DNA from: Styela clava
Taxonomy: Eukaryota; Chordata; Ascidiacea; Stolidobranchia; Styelidae
Reading direction: 5' to 3'
DNA: 64,000 nt
Assembly: GCF_964204865.1 (NCBI RefSeq)
Contig: NC_135259.1
Coordinates: 7,264,974-7,328,973 of the forward strand
Shown: piece by piece, positions 34,536-46,904 of the stretch
Position numbering within the stretch: position 1 is the stretch's first letter
Layout of the letters: each line of letters starts with the position of its first letter
Made by a program: the position numbers and the translations under genes
Notes under the pieces: model-generated
What the model saw: the letters and a program-made list of their open reading frames with translations, nothing else
Databases searched by the model: none
Told to the model about the DNA's origin: nothing

Positions 34536-37000
34536 TTTACTTAGTTTTAATTGATGTAAATTATATGTAGCAATTGGTATTCTTAAAATGGATAGAAGAT
34601 TGGACCAAATGCTTTTTTTATATTCTCAACGAGGTTGGAGCAATGACGCCAACAATTATGTGTCATACCAATCAATCTAAAAACTGTGTGGGCATTTGGT
34701 ATATAATGCAACATGTTAGTCATCAGAACAGGTTCAGCTTATTTTCCGATATCCTATAAATTCAAGTGCGGTATTAGGAATTGATTTTATACTCAATTAG
34801 GTATATATTATCAACTTTTCAATCTGGTCAGACTGTAAACCGACTCTAGTAGTATTTTGCGCGAGGGACAACTCTTGAGACAAAGTAAATATGTGAACCA
34901 AAATACCAAAAATTATAATACTTTCAAACTTTCATTATGGCAGAACTTGTTCCGCTTAAGATCCTTTATACTGGCGTCAAACTAATTCATATGACTAATA
35001 CTTCAATGTGATATATATTCTAATGATGTCCTTCAAATGGCGCATGGAGCCATACTACCACGTCTACTTCATTTTTTAGAAATATATTTTAATGATTTAT
35101 CATTTCGTGATTATTTGTTTACATTAATTATTTAGATGACATAATAGTTTGCATTGTATTGCTATTGTATACAGTAAAAGTAATAACAAATCTACTTTTA
35201 CTGTTGTTTCAAGAGAAGCCTAATTGTGCGAAGCGCGGATAATCATTGTACTTTTAAAACGTTTTGAGTTGAAGTGAAATTTATTTACTATTTTGGTCTT
35301 TATTATTGGTCCGCAATTTACTCTTGTGCTTGCTTAAATCAATTTATATGTACATCAGTGATTAAAATGTGATTGAATGTAAAGGCAGAAAAATGGCTTT
35401 TTTACATTTTAAAAGAGTTTCTCATTAAATTGAATTCTCTGCTTTTGAATTGCATACTTCATTCGTAATTCTATTTGTTTAATTATGTTTTTGACATTTT
35501 GGGTTGGTTTTGCTAGTTCGCCGGTCCGCAAAATCACTTTCGAAATTTTAGTGACATCCGCAGTGTTAACTCTAAGCGAATCATGAGTGCGAAAGTGCTT
35601 CGCAGATCACTTTGAAAATCCTCTCGTTTCGTGAGCTAGCGTGACCTAGTTTCTCATTTACATTTATATTATACTATTTCAGAGCTTACCCAAAGACCAG
35701 TACAGTAATTCTTAAATGTCGACATGCCTTGGCTTGCGTGCGATTTCGGGCAGAAAACATCATATATTGGCAAAATGTTTAGTATTGCCGTGTACTTTCA
35801 GCATTCATAAATAGCGCTCTTTGTAATGCTGCTGACCTAGTATCAAATATTCGCATCACAACGGCACTTGCGAGGTTTCCATATATTTCAATTACACTAA
35901 TAGGAACGATGACACCAAAGAGTTTTCTTTTGCGAGATACACGAAATATAACAGGGTGATTCTTGAAAAAAACATGAATATTGAAAATAAACGAATGATA
36001 TGATAGTGGATCCCAAATAATTTTGAGAGTGTCTCGAAATACCAATCCAGTTGCTAAATAATTTTTATTCGACCACATGAACGCTGATATCCTGAAAATT
36101 AATGTTGAAAGAGTAGTACGCATTCTCAGATACCGGGCATCCAGTCGCGATATTCTATCGTTTATATGCACAAATCTCACATTAATAGTAATTGCTACCA
36201 AGTTTGTGAAGTTTAGAAACCAACAAACAGAAAATAACTTACGGTTATTCTAAAACACAATTAAAATTCAGTCGGCAATAAATTGCGCCAAGACGATGCC
36301 ATACAAAACGAAAAAGATTTGGTCACGAGAGTTACGTTAGAGGGCTGCAAAACGACGTTGTTTTTTAAGCAGAATGTAAAACAATCAAATAAAAAAACGG
36401 GAGTTACGACGCCCTTAACACATCGTGTGTATTAAACTTCCCTGGTAAGTACTATTATTATTGTACTTATACACCTGTTGGAGTATTTCGGACAGTTTCG
36501 AATTTAAAATAAATGAAAACCCGACATTCAATAAAGACGCAAAAGTAAAATGAACATTTATTGAAAAATTTATTATTTAAGAAAGACAACATGATCGTAC
36601 AATTCCGCCAAAACCTCGATGTTCGCAAGTGAGATGATAAATAAATACTTCCCTGTATTCGATCAATTAACTTTAGCGTATCGTTGTTCTGCCAACAAAC
36701 AGCGGGGTGCAAAATATTTCCGTCCTGTGATATGCTCACAAATATTCTCGATATTATTATCATACCCTCGCGTATGTACTTTCTATTAGCTCTTTAGTGA
36801 TCCCTTTCATCCTTGGCCAAGTCATGTTTCGAATATGTGAACATTTTATTCGACCATACATGGCCGGCGGGATGTTAAAATTGTAAACAAGAGAGAGGTA
36901 AAATCAATCGCGAATTTCGTTATAACGGCTCGTTTACGAATTGTTGCGCTTGTTATTGTCGAAAATGATTACATTTGTTGTATTTTGAGGCATTTAAGCA
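34536..37000. other. Region after MOV10-like copy 1
   Basis: No gene was recognised. AT-rich unique sequence runs to about 35.5 kb, followed by the open stretch at 35779-36249 and further unassigned sequence leading into the tandem array at 37026. Confidence 0.4.
35779..36249 (-). other. 157-codon open stretch, unknown
   Basis: Open on the minus strand from a possible acceptor (TTTTAG, 36250-36251) to TAA at 35779. The translation begins NNRKLFSVCWFLNF and includes NLVAITINVRFVHIN, FNIHVFFKNHPVIF and KLFGVIVPISVIEIYGN. It has hydrophobic segments that could be membrane-spanning. There is no ATG near the 5' end. No family was recognised, and the length is unusual for chance in AT-rich DNA. 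Confidence 0.25.
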
Positions 37001-37025
37001 GTAATAATTAGGGCATGACATCATC

Positions 37026-38190
37026 AAAATCGTCAAGTGAGATCTTGAAATTGCAAATTCCGTGAATAAAATTGTGAAATACTCGGTAACGAATTCAGCT
37101 TTAATGACTGTCGGGGTATTGTTTTGTTGAAAATTATTATTAATGTGAGAGCGCCAAAAAGATACAGTCCATACCGATACGACTGCAATTTATATGGCCG
37201 CACTTGGTGTGGCGCGTTTATTAATAGTGTAAAATGAATTAAACGGATATCAAATATAACCAAGCCTGTCGGCGTGTTTATTTTCTGTGGTCAAGAATCG
37301 TAAAATACCATCTTGAGACAAATTCACTTCTATTGCAAAATCTTAATTTTCAGTTATTATCGTTATACAAATAACGTGTGGCAACTTTTTAATTTATCGT
37401 CGACCAAAAAACCGCCCCACACTCGCCCAAACGTGTGTCGAGCTTGAACGACAGGAACAATTTCATCGACTTTGATTAGGGAAAATATGTATTTTATTGG
37501 GAATGCAAAATAAATGTAACAAAACGCATTTTTTGTGATATAACTTTGTATTTTCGGAAACGGGTTGCCGTGAAAGGTAAAATTTGATCTAAATTAACCG
37601 CGTTAAAATCGTCAAGTGAGATCTTGAAATTGCAAATTCCGTGAATAAAATTGTGAATTACTCGGTAACGAATTCAGCTTTAATGACCGTCGGGGTATTG
37701 TTTTGTTGAAAATTATTATTAATGTGAGAGCGCCAAAAAGATACAGTCCATACCGATGCGACTGCAATTTATATGGCCGCACTTGGTGTGGCGCGTTTAT
37801 TAATAGTGTAAAATAAATTACGGTAAACGGATATCAATTATAACCAAGCCTGTCGGCGTGTTTATTTTCTGTGGTCAAGAATCGTAAAATACCATCTTGA
37901 GACAAATTCACTTCTATTATAAAAACTTAATTTTCAGTTATTATCGTTATACAAATAACGTGTGGCAACTTTTTAATTTATCGTCGACCAAAAAACCGGC
38001 CCACACTCGTCCAAACGTGTGTCGAGCTTGAACGACGGGAACAATTTCATCGACGACTTTAATTAGGGAAAATATGTATTTTATTGGGAATGCAAAATAA
38101 ATGTAACAAAACGCATTTTTTGTGATATAACATTGTATTTTCGGAAACGGGTTGCCGTGAAAGGTAAAATTTGATCTAAATTAACCGTAA
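37026..38190. repeat. Two tandem copies of a 588-bp unit
   Basis: Copies start at 37026 and 37614 (AAAATCGTCAAGTGAGATCT in both) and differ by scattered substitutions and small indels. Each ends with a roughly 100-bp segment (AAATGTAACAAAACGCATTT) that is itself amplified downstream at 38189-38600. A decayed third start (AAAATCGTCAAG) lies near 38868. No coding potential. Confidence 0.88.
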
Positions 38191-38600
38191 AAATGTTTTA
38201 TTTTAAATGTAACAAAACACATTTTGCGATATAACCTTGTATTTTCGAAAACGAGTGTCCTGAAAAGTAAAATATGATCTAAATTAATCGCAAAAATGCT
38301 TTATTTTAAATGTTACAAACACATTTTCGCGATATAACCTTGTATATTCGGAAACGGATGTCGTGAAAAGTAAAATATGATCTAAATTAATCGCAAAAAT
38401 GTTTTATTTTAAATGTAACAAAACACATTTTTCGCGATACAACTGTATTTTCGGATACCGGGTGTCATGGAGAGTAAAATATGATCTGAATTAACCGTAA
38501 ATAATGTTTCATTCCAAATGTATCGCATGGTTGCAAAACGCAGTTTTTGCAATATAACTTTATATTTTCGAAAACGGGGCGTCATTATTAATATAATGTT
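38189..38600. repeat. About 103-bp tandem array derived from the 588-bp unit
   Basis: Four diverging units start near 38189, 38292, 38396 and 38500. Each has a TTTTATTTTAAATGTAAC-like block, then GCGATATAAC, TGTATTTTCG and AAAATATGATCT. The same segment forms the tail of each 588-bp unit, so this is a higher-order or nested satellite. Confidence 0.82.
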
Positions 38601-38848
38601 TTATCTATCGTCTGACTAACGTCTGGTACACATCATATTCGGGGAGAACTCCAGCCCGCGAAAGGTCATTTAATTTAAAATAGAGAACGTTTCACCCATT
38701 CCTAAACGGAAAATCGCCAGTAAGTCGACAGGGATTCAACCCTCCGGATTCAGTATTCTATATCCCCGTGTCAGAACTTTCTGAAGAATGGAACAAAAAA
38801 AACCGTCAAACCGCCGCGGAAGAAGGGGAGTATTTTTTGCACGAATAA

Positions 38849-38975
38849 TTAGGGCGTGACATTATCAAAATCGTCAAGAAACTGGTAAATTTGCAAATTC
38901 CATAAATAAAATTGTGAATTGCTGGGAAACATTTTAGCTATAATTATCGCCGGGGTATTGTTTTGTTGAAAACAC
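38849..38975. repeat. Degenerate third start of the 588-bp repeat
   Basis: AAAATCGTCAAG, TTTGCAAATTCC, AATAAAATTGTGAATT and CGGGGTATTGTTTTGTTGAA recur in the order seen at 37026-37140, with more substitutions; similarity then stops. Confidence 0.7.
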
Positions 38976-40600
38976 GTTGAAACTTGAGGGAATCAGTTAC
39001 AATTAGCGCCTGGCCTCTATTAGGCACTCGAGCACTCGAAAAAAAAGCACTCGAGCCCACGCAGAAATGCCTTTATTGCCGAATTATTCAATCACTATTT
39101 TAAATCAACATTCAGGATTGGCACAATTTCGGATTTGCGAACTTTATCACCATAGAAAAACATGAGAAAGTTAATTATCGTCTTAATAAATATCTGCATC
39201 ACGGTATCGTCAATAATATTACCATTTGCATAAAATTGGGACGGTAAATATACAAACCTTGATAGGTTTTAAAGCAAACGCAAATGTTGATTTGAGTCCT
39301 CAATGTCTTCAACAGCTGTTGCCGATGTGAACCAACGGGTAAACCCGAAATATAAAACTTCGATGTCCGCCGACCCGCAAGAATTCATATTTGTAAAAAA
39401 GAGAGGGCGGGAATATAGATTACCAAAACCTGGATATCGCCGCCAAAACGATCGGTGACAAGAACAATTAGCGATTACAACGGAATTAACCAGTAAAAAC
39501 GCTTTGTTGCAGATTTTTTACCGACGTTCCAAAAATATTCGTTATTCGGTACTCGGTTAAAAATATTCAATTCAAAAAAGTATTGAATTTTGCCCACCCG
39601 TACTCGTATATCAATGAGAAATAGTTGTGTAAATATCGCAAAATTCCGGAAAATGCCACGTGCTTTCAACATTGTGATTACAATAAAATGGCACTTAATG
39701 GTATTTTGTGAATTTGGTGATTTTGCAAATCTGTGACATGCAGCTAAAAGTTTCGTCTGATTTGAAAATCGTGCACTTTGGTCACAATTCATCCAAAGTG
39801 ACTATAACACTTTACTAACACTTTTATAGTCATTTTGAATTCATCGATATCATTGATAGTCACATGACCACTCTCGTTCAAAGAAACGCACTGTGTAGTA
39901 TTCCAACATCTGGTTTCAAAGACGCCAGGAGCGTTTATGCGGGAGAAGCGGAATCCGTGTGCTTGTATAATAATCATATTATAAACAAGAATTTTGCCGT
40001 TAATGCATAAGCTTTATCTCCTATGTCTGCATCTCATAGGTTAGAATTCTGGTAAATATCGTTATGATATGCAGAATTGAGTTACAAAAGTACTAGTATG
40101 TTACTTATTTGTCAACTTAATACTCGAAAATATTTGTTAACTTTGAATTTTTATTCCATTCAAAATCGGAAAAAAGTGCTATTTCTCTTCAAAATCGGAA
40201 AAAAGTGCTATTTCGCAGTCCCTAAAAAAAGTTGCGAAAGTGCTTCGCAATTTTCGCAAAAAAGTGCGCTAATAGTGAACACTGGACATGTGATAAAAGT
40301 TAGTGATTTTAACGACAAGGGGCTCCTATTTGAAATACACTATATATTGTGCAGCTCCCCCAACGCCAATCCCTCAGCCTGCGTTACATGTGTTATAACG
40401 AAACTCCTGACCTATATTCATAACTCAGTCTTGATAGAATATGTATAATCCAATAATCGTACTTTGTTCTTTCTTATTTTAAACTTTTAGTGAGATTTTA
40501 CGATTTATTCGCGAGTACTAGCAATGTGGAAATACGTCAATAGCATTTTTTCAGTTCCAATGCGCATAGATCTTCATTGATACACTGTATAATATATTAT
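38976..40600. other. Unassigned region with two overlapping minus-strand ORFs
   Basis: Minus-strand ORFs at 39789-39977 (62 codons, contains FETRCWNTTQCVSLNES) and 39475-39792 (105 codons) overlap by 4 bases. They could be one reading frame broken by an indel. Neither resembles a family I know. On the plus strand 40150-40275 contains short direct repeats (AAAATCGGAAAAAAGTGCTA twice). No supported gene. Confidence 0.25.
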
Positions 40601-40857
40601 AAAGCATTGGATGTGATTAAATTCGTAATAAAATTTTGATTTGAATGGTATCTCTAAAATGAAACAACCCGTAGCACAATTTCGAAGTGCCTATACGAAC
40701 GAGCCACACTATTGGATGTATGTATCGTATGACTATTTTTTTTAAACCGAACTGATTTCTCCAAGCAGTACAAATTTGATATATACACAAGTGACGCTGG
40801 TGTCATTGACCTAAAACGTCCACACTAAGAATTCGTGAAAGTTGTATCCCTATTTGC

Positions 40858-41004
40858 TATGAATAGAGTACCTTCATACAGACCAAATGACACGAGTCCA
40901 AAACAACTGCAAGATCAATTTAAACTTCGCCTGACAAAGGTATGTGTACCGGGGAATCCCACGGTGTCTAATCATGCGATAAATATCTACGATTCAACCA
41001 GGTA
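40858..41004 (+). pseudogene. MOV10 N-terminal-domain-like fragment, copy B (exon-like)
   Basis: ATG at 40858 opens 48 codons up to AG|GTAAAT at 41004. The peptide contains VCVPGNPTVSNHAINIYDST, which resembles the GNPxVxNxI segment of MOV10 that is missing from the helicase ORFs. It could be an exon of an older intron-bearing gene or an independent repeat. Copies at 30431 and about 48175 are more decayed. Confidence 0.35.
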
Positions 41005-41220
41005 AATTTTATAGTATCGTAATATAACATATATGCAGTTATGTCCACAGGTACTGGGTACTGGCAGTAGTTTGAATTTGACATATTTAGCTCTTGGATT
41101 CCACGAATTATCTCTTTTTCGTATTATAAACAGAAATATAAAATATATTGTTTAAAGTGAAGTGATATACAGAGGTGTCTTCAGGCGAATAGAAGATTTC
41201 GTTGAAGTTAAAGTTTAAAC

Positions 41221-41684
41221 CAGGGGTCGGCAACCTTTTGTCGCTCGCGGGCCAAAATTAAGGGTTCCTAGTCATGGGCGGGCCTCACACATTTTTAGAA
41301 AGTTGAAAACCGAACGGATGATACTTTGTATAATAAAAATCAAGCAGTGATACATCACTCGAATATAATATAGGTCTATTTCTCTTATTGCATTGCATCT
41401 CAAAAAATTACATTTTTATATATTCGGCGCCATTATATCCTTTGCATTAAGCATAAACTTTTCCACGTTTGGTTGTCATTCGTCTAATAATAATTCAATT
41501 ATTGGTTCATTAAAAGAGTAATTGTGAACTTTATGCATGTTAGATTATAATATGATTTAGTCTTACAATAAATTCTGTTACTTAAAGAATATAATCGTCG
41601 AAACAACTGTTTTGTTACTATAATTCAGTAAAGCGTCGCGGGCCGGATTATATTGCTCCGAGGGTCGTAGGTTGCCGACCCCTG
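41221..41684. mobile_element. Nonautonomous hAT element with perfect target duplication
   Basis: 464 bp with termini CAGGGGTCGGCAACCT and (inverted) CAGGGGTCGGCAACCT. GTTTAAAC is duplicated exactly on both sides (41213-41220 and 41685-41692). Subterminal CGCGGGCC blocks are present at both ends. Relatives lie at 46513 and 60778. No transposase ORF. Confidence 0.92.
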
Positions 41685-42177
41685 GTTTAAACGTTATGCA
41701 GGAGAAGGGCCACCGCATTAGATGATAAAATTGGTAATTAGTCAGTTTGGTATAGGGTTAGAAATTGAGATTGCGCTGGAAATTAAAAATGTTGAATCAT
41801 TCCTAACTCGAACCCTAACTGGAAAATTACTGATTATTTATTTTAAAACATGGCGGGTGATTTCTACATAAGATTCAAAAGGAGTTTTATGAAGGATTAA
41901 TGAATTTTGTACAAAATTTACATTAAAGTAAGCTGCTAACGCTATCAATTGGCTTTATGGAAAAGAACAACCACAGACTAAGCATATACACATTAAATAT
42001 ATGATTTTTGTATATGGAAACAGTCTTTTTACAACATGACGGCAACAAAATACAAATTTCCGTTTTCAAACGTGCTAATTGATATGGTCAAAACATTATA
42101 TTACTTGTTTTTTTTAGGAATTATTTGAACAACATATAACAACAGTAATTTTAAGAAGGGCTTTTGCAAATTCTTCC

Positions 42178-44553
42178 ATGCCTATTTACGCCAACATATA
42201 TGATGTTAGTACACGGAAAGCGGGAGAAAAGTTTCTTGTAAATCTTTATGAATCTGGAAAATTTACAGAAAAATCGGACAGAGAAGAACTGACGGAAATG
42301 TTCGAAGAATATTTGGATGGTCAGAACAAGAATTTCAATGAAGTTTTATATCACATGAATCAATATCACCCAACCCTACTGTATGTAAAACGTCACACAG
42401 TTGTGGCATTTGTACGTGAAGAAACTGACAAATTGTACGATAGGTATCTGAGAAGAGATAATCAAGATAATTCATTATTTGATAATACGGATGAAAATCA
42501 GGATTCTGGGAGAATAATACCAGGACGAAAGCCGATCTATTCGGGCGGTGCTATTCCTGCATCTCCATTGGCTTTGCACGCGTTTCAAATTTCGGATTCC
42601 ATAAGGAAAATATTTTCAAAATATGATGTAGTTAGCCACAGTGTTGAACAAAAAATGAAAGATTTACTGACGACTCCGTTAGTATTTTCAAAATATCCAG
42701 ATAAATTTCATTCATTACTTCACATTGAAGAGTTGCAACACGAAGCAGATATGATGACGTATGACATGAAATCCACTACTCTATTTCGAAAAAAAAATAA
42801 CAACAACCTATTTCTGAACGTTCCTGGATTAGCTGAGAAGCGGCCTTCAGTATTGAAGGGAGATCGTCTCTTGGCAAAGACATTGGACATGTATGGCAAT
42901 CCTGGCAAAGATTGGTACGAAGGTTATGTTCATGGAGTAGGGCAAAATGATGTTGAGATTCAATTTGACAAAAATTTTCACTACGATTATATCAGTAGAA
43001 TGAGAGCATATATCCAATTTAGACTGAATCGTCACCCATTGAAAATGATGCATAGGACACTCACATTGGTAAAAAAATTGAAAAAAATTCTGTTTCCTGT
43101 CGATGACATCAGTTATCTACTGAGAGATGCTGAAAAGACAAAACTACCTTTAAAGACAGGGTTTATAGAAAATAACCCACATCAAGTAGCAGCAATTCAA
43201 AACATCGTGAAAGAAAATTCCTCGAAAATCTATATTATATATGGACCTCCAGGAACAGGAAAAGCTGTTACAATGGTGGAATCAGTTTTTCAGACGATGG
43301 AAAAATATTCTGATTCCCATATCCTTGTTGCTGCACCATCTAACAGTGCATGTGATTTGTTAGCGGAAAGATTATTAGAATACGTTGACGAGAAAGACAT
43401 TTGGCGCTTAACAGCGCCCTCGCGTATAAATATTCCAGAATCCATGGTGGAAATATCAAGGATTGGCACTTTGGCTTCAAGAGAAAACCTTAGTGAATAC
43501 AAGATTATTGTCAGTACTTTGATAACGGCAAGAAGAATAGCATCTGCAAATTTCGAACCGAGGATTTTCAATAGAATTTTTATTGATGAATGTGGTCAAT
43601 CCATGGAACCAGAATTATTGGTAGCAGTATCAGGAATAATAAAAGATGAAGGAAAAGTTGTTTTAGCAGGTGACCCAAAACAGTTGGGCCCGATAATTCG
43701 CTCTCGAGTAGCCAAAAAACACGGATTACAAACTTCATTTCTGGAAAGATTGATGGGAAATCCATTGTACGAAAAGCAAAATGGCAAATTCAACGAACAT
43801 AGAGTGACCAAGCTATTGAAAAATTACCGTTCCCACGAAGCCATTATTAAAATTTCAAACGAAGAATTCTATGATAACGAATTAGAAGTTTGTGCTGACG
43901 AATTAATGCGAAACTCTCTGTGTTTGTGGGGAGAGCTTCCACAAAAAAATTTCCCGGTCATTTTCCATGACGTTCGAGGAAAAGATGAACAGAAATAAGA
44001 GAGCCCATCATTTTTCAACAACAAGGAGGTGAAAATAGTACAGCAGTACGTTGAAAACCTTTTTTCAGATCGCAGGCATCGTGTTACGCCAGAAGAAATA
44101 GGTATAATAGCACCATATCGCAGCCAAGTACAGGAAATCAGAAAAAAAATTAAGCAACCTGGAATTAAAATTGGAAGCGTGGAAGAATTCCAGGGTCAAG
44201 AACGACGTGTCATTATTATCAGTACCGTAAGAAGCAACGAAGAAAATCTCAAAACCGATGCACGTTTTCGACTTGGCTTCCTCGCCGATCCAAAACGATT
44301 CAACGTCGCTGTGACTCGAGCTAAAAGTCTTTTAGTAGTAGTCGGAAATTCCAAAATTTTATGCATGGATAAATACTGGAGAAAACTTTACGATTTGTGT
44401 AAAAACAACGGTTCTTTCATCGGAACGACTGTGACTGAAAGTGAAATTCTGGACCTCACTACGTTCATGACTACGCAAAACGATGACGTTTATGACATCA
44501 CAGAGGATGATGTCGAAGATTCCGGAGTTCCAGAATGGAAAATGGACTCATAG
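42178..44553 (+). pseudogene. MOV10-like helicase copy 2, disabled
   Basis: Same frame as copy 1 over 791 codons, with one extra codon (DDISY versus DDSY). Two lesions are visible. Codon 607 (43996-43998) is TAA where copy 1 has GAA. Walker A reads GPPGTGKA, with Ala363 replacing the Thr that coordinates magnesium. The frame reopens after the stop and keeps GSVEEFQGQE and VAVTRAK to the normal end. Many other differences from copy 1 change amino acids. Either readthrough or a 606-residue truncated protein is conceivable, but the Walker change predicts no ATPase. A polyadenylation signal is at 44577. The ATG context differs from copy 1. Confidence 0.9.
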
Positions 44554-46512
44554 TTTTCATACTGTATATAAAAAGTAATAAAGTAATTTAGTTTTAATTT
44601 GGTAGCTGCCACACGCCAATCAACTATCTGCCATCCTATTGACCCGTTTGTAAATAATTAAAACTGCATAACAGAGAAATACCATATAAAAACTACAAAT
44701 ATTTCGTATGCAGAGACTTTCGTAGATAGAGTTGCTAGGTGCGGCCCGCGGCTTCGCCGAGTTACTTGTGTTTAGCCCGCCTTTAAAAAAGGTTGCACAC
44801 CCCTGAATTAAGGTAGAGGTGACCAGCAGTGGTACCAGCATGGCGAGACGACCCCAAACACATTAAATCAAACGCTAGATTTCTTGAGAGAAAAGTCAGC
44901 AATGACATCCAGTGGGCACTGAAACCTCTCAGATTTTGAAATATATGGAGTTCGAAGGACAGTTTGTATCAGAACAATCCTCAAACGATTGGTGAACTCA
45001 AGGCTGCAATTGCAGTTATAAAATAGAGAAATACCCAAAGAAGAGTGATTGACAATGTTGCAAAATAAATGCAATTCATTCTTTAACGCGAGGACAACAG
45101 GCTAGAATAGATCTTTGTCGTTTGCCAATTTATGTATTACTCATGTAGCCTTATTGGACACGTCAGTGGACATAACGATCGTTTTGCATTATTTTTGGAC
45201 ACCTAGTGGAAATCTTAAAATATCTCTTTTCTTTTCGATTACTGAACAAATTTCTTCAAAATTTTCAGTGATTGAAGATGAATTTTTTTTTCTGGATGGC
45301 TATTACTTTTATTTATTTCAAATATTCCTGTTATAACTGTGGGATTTGTATATTTTACACGTAATAGATTTGTTTTTATGCTGGCACTCTTCTTTTTGTT
45401 TTTTCGCTTATTCTGATGAACGTGTTCATATACTTGAGCATTGCTCTTTTGGTATTTATTGACCTAAAGAATTAAAAATAAAATGAACCAGTTAAGTCGC
45501 AACATGAAAATGGTCCTATTTGGCGTACGTCAGTCTAATTAGATGCCCAGCTCTCACGTGTTGCTCTTAACAAAACCAAAATTATAACATATGGGTGTTG
45601 TAGACTACTTACACTACCGCTTCAAAGCTTCACAGAATCCCATATGGTAAAATGAAGCTGTTATTCAATACAGTACAACGAAACGTGAAGTACATGGAGA
45701 AGGAAGCATATGCCGTATGCGCTAGACTAGTATTATTATGAAACAATACGAATTTAAAAAAGTCATTATAAGCGAGAAATTTCCAAGACCGAAATCTCAA
45801 GCAAACTAGTTTGAACCAAAAAATAGGAGAAAATGACATAAAATATCACACTTCTTGTGAGTTTCCGTATTGATGTCAGCGCCCCCAATTGCCCAAATCG
45901 CCATCAGCGCCCCCCAATTGCCCAAATCGCCATCAGCGCCCCCCAAGTTGTTGCAAACGCCCACAAGGGGGCGTTTTCGCCCATTTTGGAAACCGCTGGG
46001 TTAGGCCATAATTTTATTCATATTTTCCCTATTTAGTTTTATTACGAGTTCGGGACTGTCTGTATTAGTGCCCACAGGTTTCATTCTCTTTACACAACTT
46101 GATGTAGAGTAGACTAACAAAATTAGTTACTTCCATATTGATACACACACTTCTGGAGCTCCAATTTTGCTGCTATATTTTGATTCATGAAAATACATAA
46201 AAGTGTATGGAAACCCTTTATTCCATCACATTTAACCATCGATTCCCATTCTGTTGTTGTATCGTAGTTGTGTGATCAGAAGACCCAGATTTCCGGATTT
46301 TTTTTTTTTGAAAAAGCGTCTCGACAATCTAAATAGCACAAGTAAAAATGTACCCAACCCCATGCTTGGCGGACAAAGACGATAGTGGAATATTATATTT
46401 TCATTGTCACCCTGTGGGTGATTAGAGTCTCGTTATAAAAATTCAGATGTCGGTATAGTGGTCAGGCGTGACAGAACGAATCGAATTAGGTGTCTGCTTT
46501 AATAGTATATTA
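44554..46512. other. Region after MOV10-like copy 2
   Basis: It contains the polyadenylation signal (44577-44582) and a hAT-type right-end fragment (about 44735-44808, ending GGTTGCACACCCCTG). A GC-rich hAT-type end lies at 45880-46005. No gene was recognised. Confidence 0.45.
45880..46005. mobile_element. Fragment of a hAT-like element with 28-bp internal repeats
   Basis: CAGCGCCCCC-AATTGCCCAAATCGCCAT is repeated nearly three times, followed by GGGGGCGTTTTCGCCC and a terminus like TTTGGAAACCGCTGG. The composition and end match the family at 12818-13088. Confidence 0.5.
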
Positions 46513-46885
46513 CAAGGGTCGGCAACCTTTTGTCGCTCGCGGGCCATAATTAAGGGTTTCTAGTCATTGACGGACCGCACATATTTTTAGAAAGTTGAAA
46601 ACCGAACGAATGATACTTTGTAAAATAAAAATCAAGCAGTGATACATCTCTCGAATAGAATATAGATTTATTTCCTCATTGCATTGCATCTCATAAAATT
46701 TCATATTAATATTTTCGGCGCCAAATTACCCTTTGCATTAAGCGTCAACTTTTCTATGTTTGGTTGCCATTTGTCTAATTATAATTACGAGTAATTGTGA
46801 ATTTTATACATGTTAGATTATAATATAATTTAGTCTAACAACAAATTCTGTTACTCAAAAAATATAATCGTCAAAACAGCTGTTT
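46513..46885. mobile_element. Truncated hAT element, same family as 41221-41684
   Basis: It begins CAAGGGTCGGCAACCTTTTG and follows the 41221 copy for about 370 bp. It stops before the right terminus, where block C sequence begins. Confidence 0.75.
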
Positions 46886-46904
46886 AGTGTTATTAGTGTT
46901 TCCT

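Larger units (their letters stand above)
40640..42177. repeat. Duplicated block B, upstream flank of MOV10-like copy 2
   Basis: Diverged counterpart of 30180-32122. Shared landmarks include CATTATAT or CACTATTGGA, the GNP-containing fragment, and the last 60 bp before the ATG (TAACA-CAGTAATTTTAAG-like). It is interrupted by the hAT element at 41221-41684. Confidence 0.6.

Noticed and set aside
39475..39977. Two 4-bp-overlapping ORFs as a bacterial-style operon or transferred DNA
   Set aside because: The surroundings are eukaryotic repeats, no ribosome-binding sites or recognisable products are seen, and the overlap is most simply chance or an indel.
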